A stretch of DNA of 6,151 nt from Clostridiales bacterium. GTDB taxonomy: Bacteria > Bacillota > Clostridia > Christensenellales > Pumilibacteraceae. A model generated the notes under the pieces. The model was not told the origin of the DNA. It made no database searches and saw nothing but the letters and a program-made list of their open reading frames with translations. Location of the stretch: positions 1 through 6,151 of the forward strand of contig JAIEBL010000321.1 of the NCBI GenBank assembly GCA_029069015.1, given 5' to 3'. The first letter of the stretch is position 1. The number at the start of each line of letters is the position of its first letter. Position numbers and translations under genes: made by a program. Below are positions 5,410-6,151 of this stretch, one piece after another.

Positions 5410-6151
5410 GATTTTCTCCTTCGCCGACCTCGGCTTTTTCGGAATTGTTTGTATTAGGATTATTCCCTTCCTGTTCCTTTTTAACAGCGTTTCCCGCCTT
5501 TTTCAAGCTATCTTTATCCTTGTATTTTCGAGGCGCATTCTCGCCGTAAGAAAAAGGCAATATACATCCGCGTGGGCAAACCTCTACGCATTTGCCGCAA
5601 GCGATACATTTATCGTAGTCAATGACCGCCAAATTGTTCAGTAGCGTAATCGCGCCGCTCGGGCAACTCTTTTCGCACATGCCGCAAGCAATGCAACCGC
5701 GCTCGCAAATGGCGGACACTTCTTTGCCGCGGTGCGTATTGGAGCATGCCACGTACACCTTCGCGTCTTTGGGAATTCTGCCGATGATCTTTTTGGGGCA
5801 CGCCGCCACGCAAGCGCCGCAGCTCGTGCATTTGGGCGCGTCTACGACGGCAAAGCCCAAGTCTTTATCCACGGCAATTGCGTCGTACTTGCAGCTCTCG
5901 GTACAAGTACCTAAGCCCATGCACCCCACTTCGCAGGCCTTATTGCCGTCGGCGATAAGTTGCGCAGATTCGCAATCGCCGTACCCTTGGTAGTCGTATT
6001 TGGTGCGGCAACGGTTGCCGCCGATACAATGCACGACCGCCACCGTTTCCTTGCTCTTTTCCTCGCTCATGCCGAGAACTTTGGCAATGTTCGATTTGTT
6101 GGTTTGCGGCGTCGGATGGCAACGGTCGAGCGTGGTTTCACCCTTAAAGAG
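5393..6151 (-). CDS. rnfB: Rnf electron transport complex subunit B, 5' end outside the window
   Basis: The C-terminal 252 residues of RnfB, the cytoplasmic iron-sulfur subunit of the Rnf complex, which passes electrons between ferredoxin and NAD while pumping Na+ or H+. Counting from the internal Met at 6070, cysteines lie at 46, 50, 56, 60 (CX3CX5CX3C), then three CX2CX2CX3C ferredoxin motifs at 81-91, 126-136 and 155-165. Diagnostic RnfB stretches are DYQGYGDCESAQLI, GCMGLGTC, NTHRGKEV and NNLAVIDYDKCIACGKCVE. The frame stays open from 6070 to the right edge, and those 27 codons read LDRCHPTPQTNKSNIAKVLG near their centre, which fits the end of the RnfB N-terminal cluster domain (its last Cys). 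The gene therefore starts beyond the window and the Met at 6070 is internal. The last 50 or so residues are a charged, Asn/Glu/Lys-rich tail. In clostridial operons rnfB is normally last (C-D-G-E-A-B), but here a lipoprotein gene follows. Confidence 0.95.
   Translation of the reverse strand, partial: LFKGETTLDRCHPTPQTNKSNIAKVLGMSEEKSKETVAVVHCIGGNRCRTKYDYQGYGDCESAQLIADGNKACEVGCMGLGTCTESCKYDAIAVDKDLGFAVVDAPKCTSCGACVAACPKKIIGRIPKDAKVYVACSNTHRGKEVSAICERGCIACGMCEKSCPSGAITLLNNLAVIDYDKCIACGKCVEVCPRGCILPFSYGENAPRKYKDKDSLKKAGNAVKKEQEGNNPNTNNSEKAEVGEGENHEESK
5416..5421 (-). promoter_or_regulatory. Ribosome binding site of the lipoprotein gene
   Basis: AAGGAG on the minus strand, six bases before the ATG at 5409. 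It lies inside the rnfB coding sequence, whose stop is at 5393, so the two genes overlap and are probably translationally coupled. This site fixes the lipoprotein start. Confidence 0.85.

Noticed and set aside
4591..5457. Long plus-strand open frame (288 codons) opposite the lipoprotein gene
   Set aside because: It is antisense to a gene with a ribosome binding site, lipobox and domain resemblance. Its product has no recognisable motif and looks like a composition-driven shadow.

Overview
The window looks like chromosomal DNA of an anaerobic, Gram-positive, Clostridia-type bacterium. This rests on an RnfB ferredoxin subunit, a PdaB-like polysaccharide deacetylase, a tandem OB-fold SSB-like protein of a type I associate with Clostridia, AAGGAG ribosome binding sites and intrinsic terminators with T tails. 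Base composition is mid-range, with many GAC, ACG and GCG codons. A Christensenellales-like lineage is possible, but that is a guess. I see no mobile element, CRISPR array, tRNA or rRNA.

Layout. From 22 to 2667 (+) runs one large gene for an exported, membrane-anchored protein: signal peptide, beta-propeller/NHL-like repeats, about three SH3-like modules, then one C-terminal membrane helix and a basic tail. Its function is unknown. It converges on a minus-strand pair and a hairpin at 2691-2727 can terminate both. The pair is a PdaB-like deacetylase (4247 to 3480), followed 7 bases later by a protein with two OB folds related to single-stranded DNA-binding proteins (3472 to 2756). A gene-free stretch (4268-4578) holds a terminator for the genes to its right, a run of A-tracts and a bulged inverted repeat 40 bases ahead of the deacetylase start.

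The right end, also on the minus strand, is the tail of a probable rnf operon. The 3' part of rnfB runs off the window edge. It overlaps by 17 bases the start of a lipoprotein gene (5409 to 4579) whose C-terminal STGAT motif and overall pattern resemble FMN-binding lipoproteins. A strong terminator follows directly.

How they may work together. RnfB is the cytoplasmic ferredoxin-interacting subunit of the Rnf ion pump, and Rnf uses covalently bound flavins on the outer side of the membrane. An extra, possibly flavin-carrying surface lipoprotein, translationally coupled to rnfB, would be well placed to receive electrons outside the membrane. That is the most interesting hypothesis here and is not proven by the sequence. 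The deacetylase/SSB pair and the propeller protein show no obvious functional link to it.
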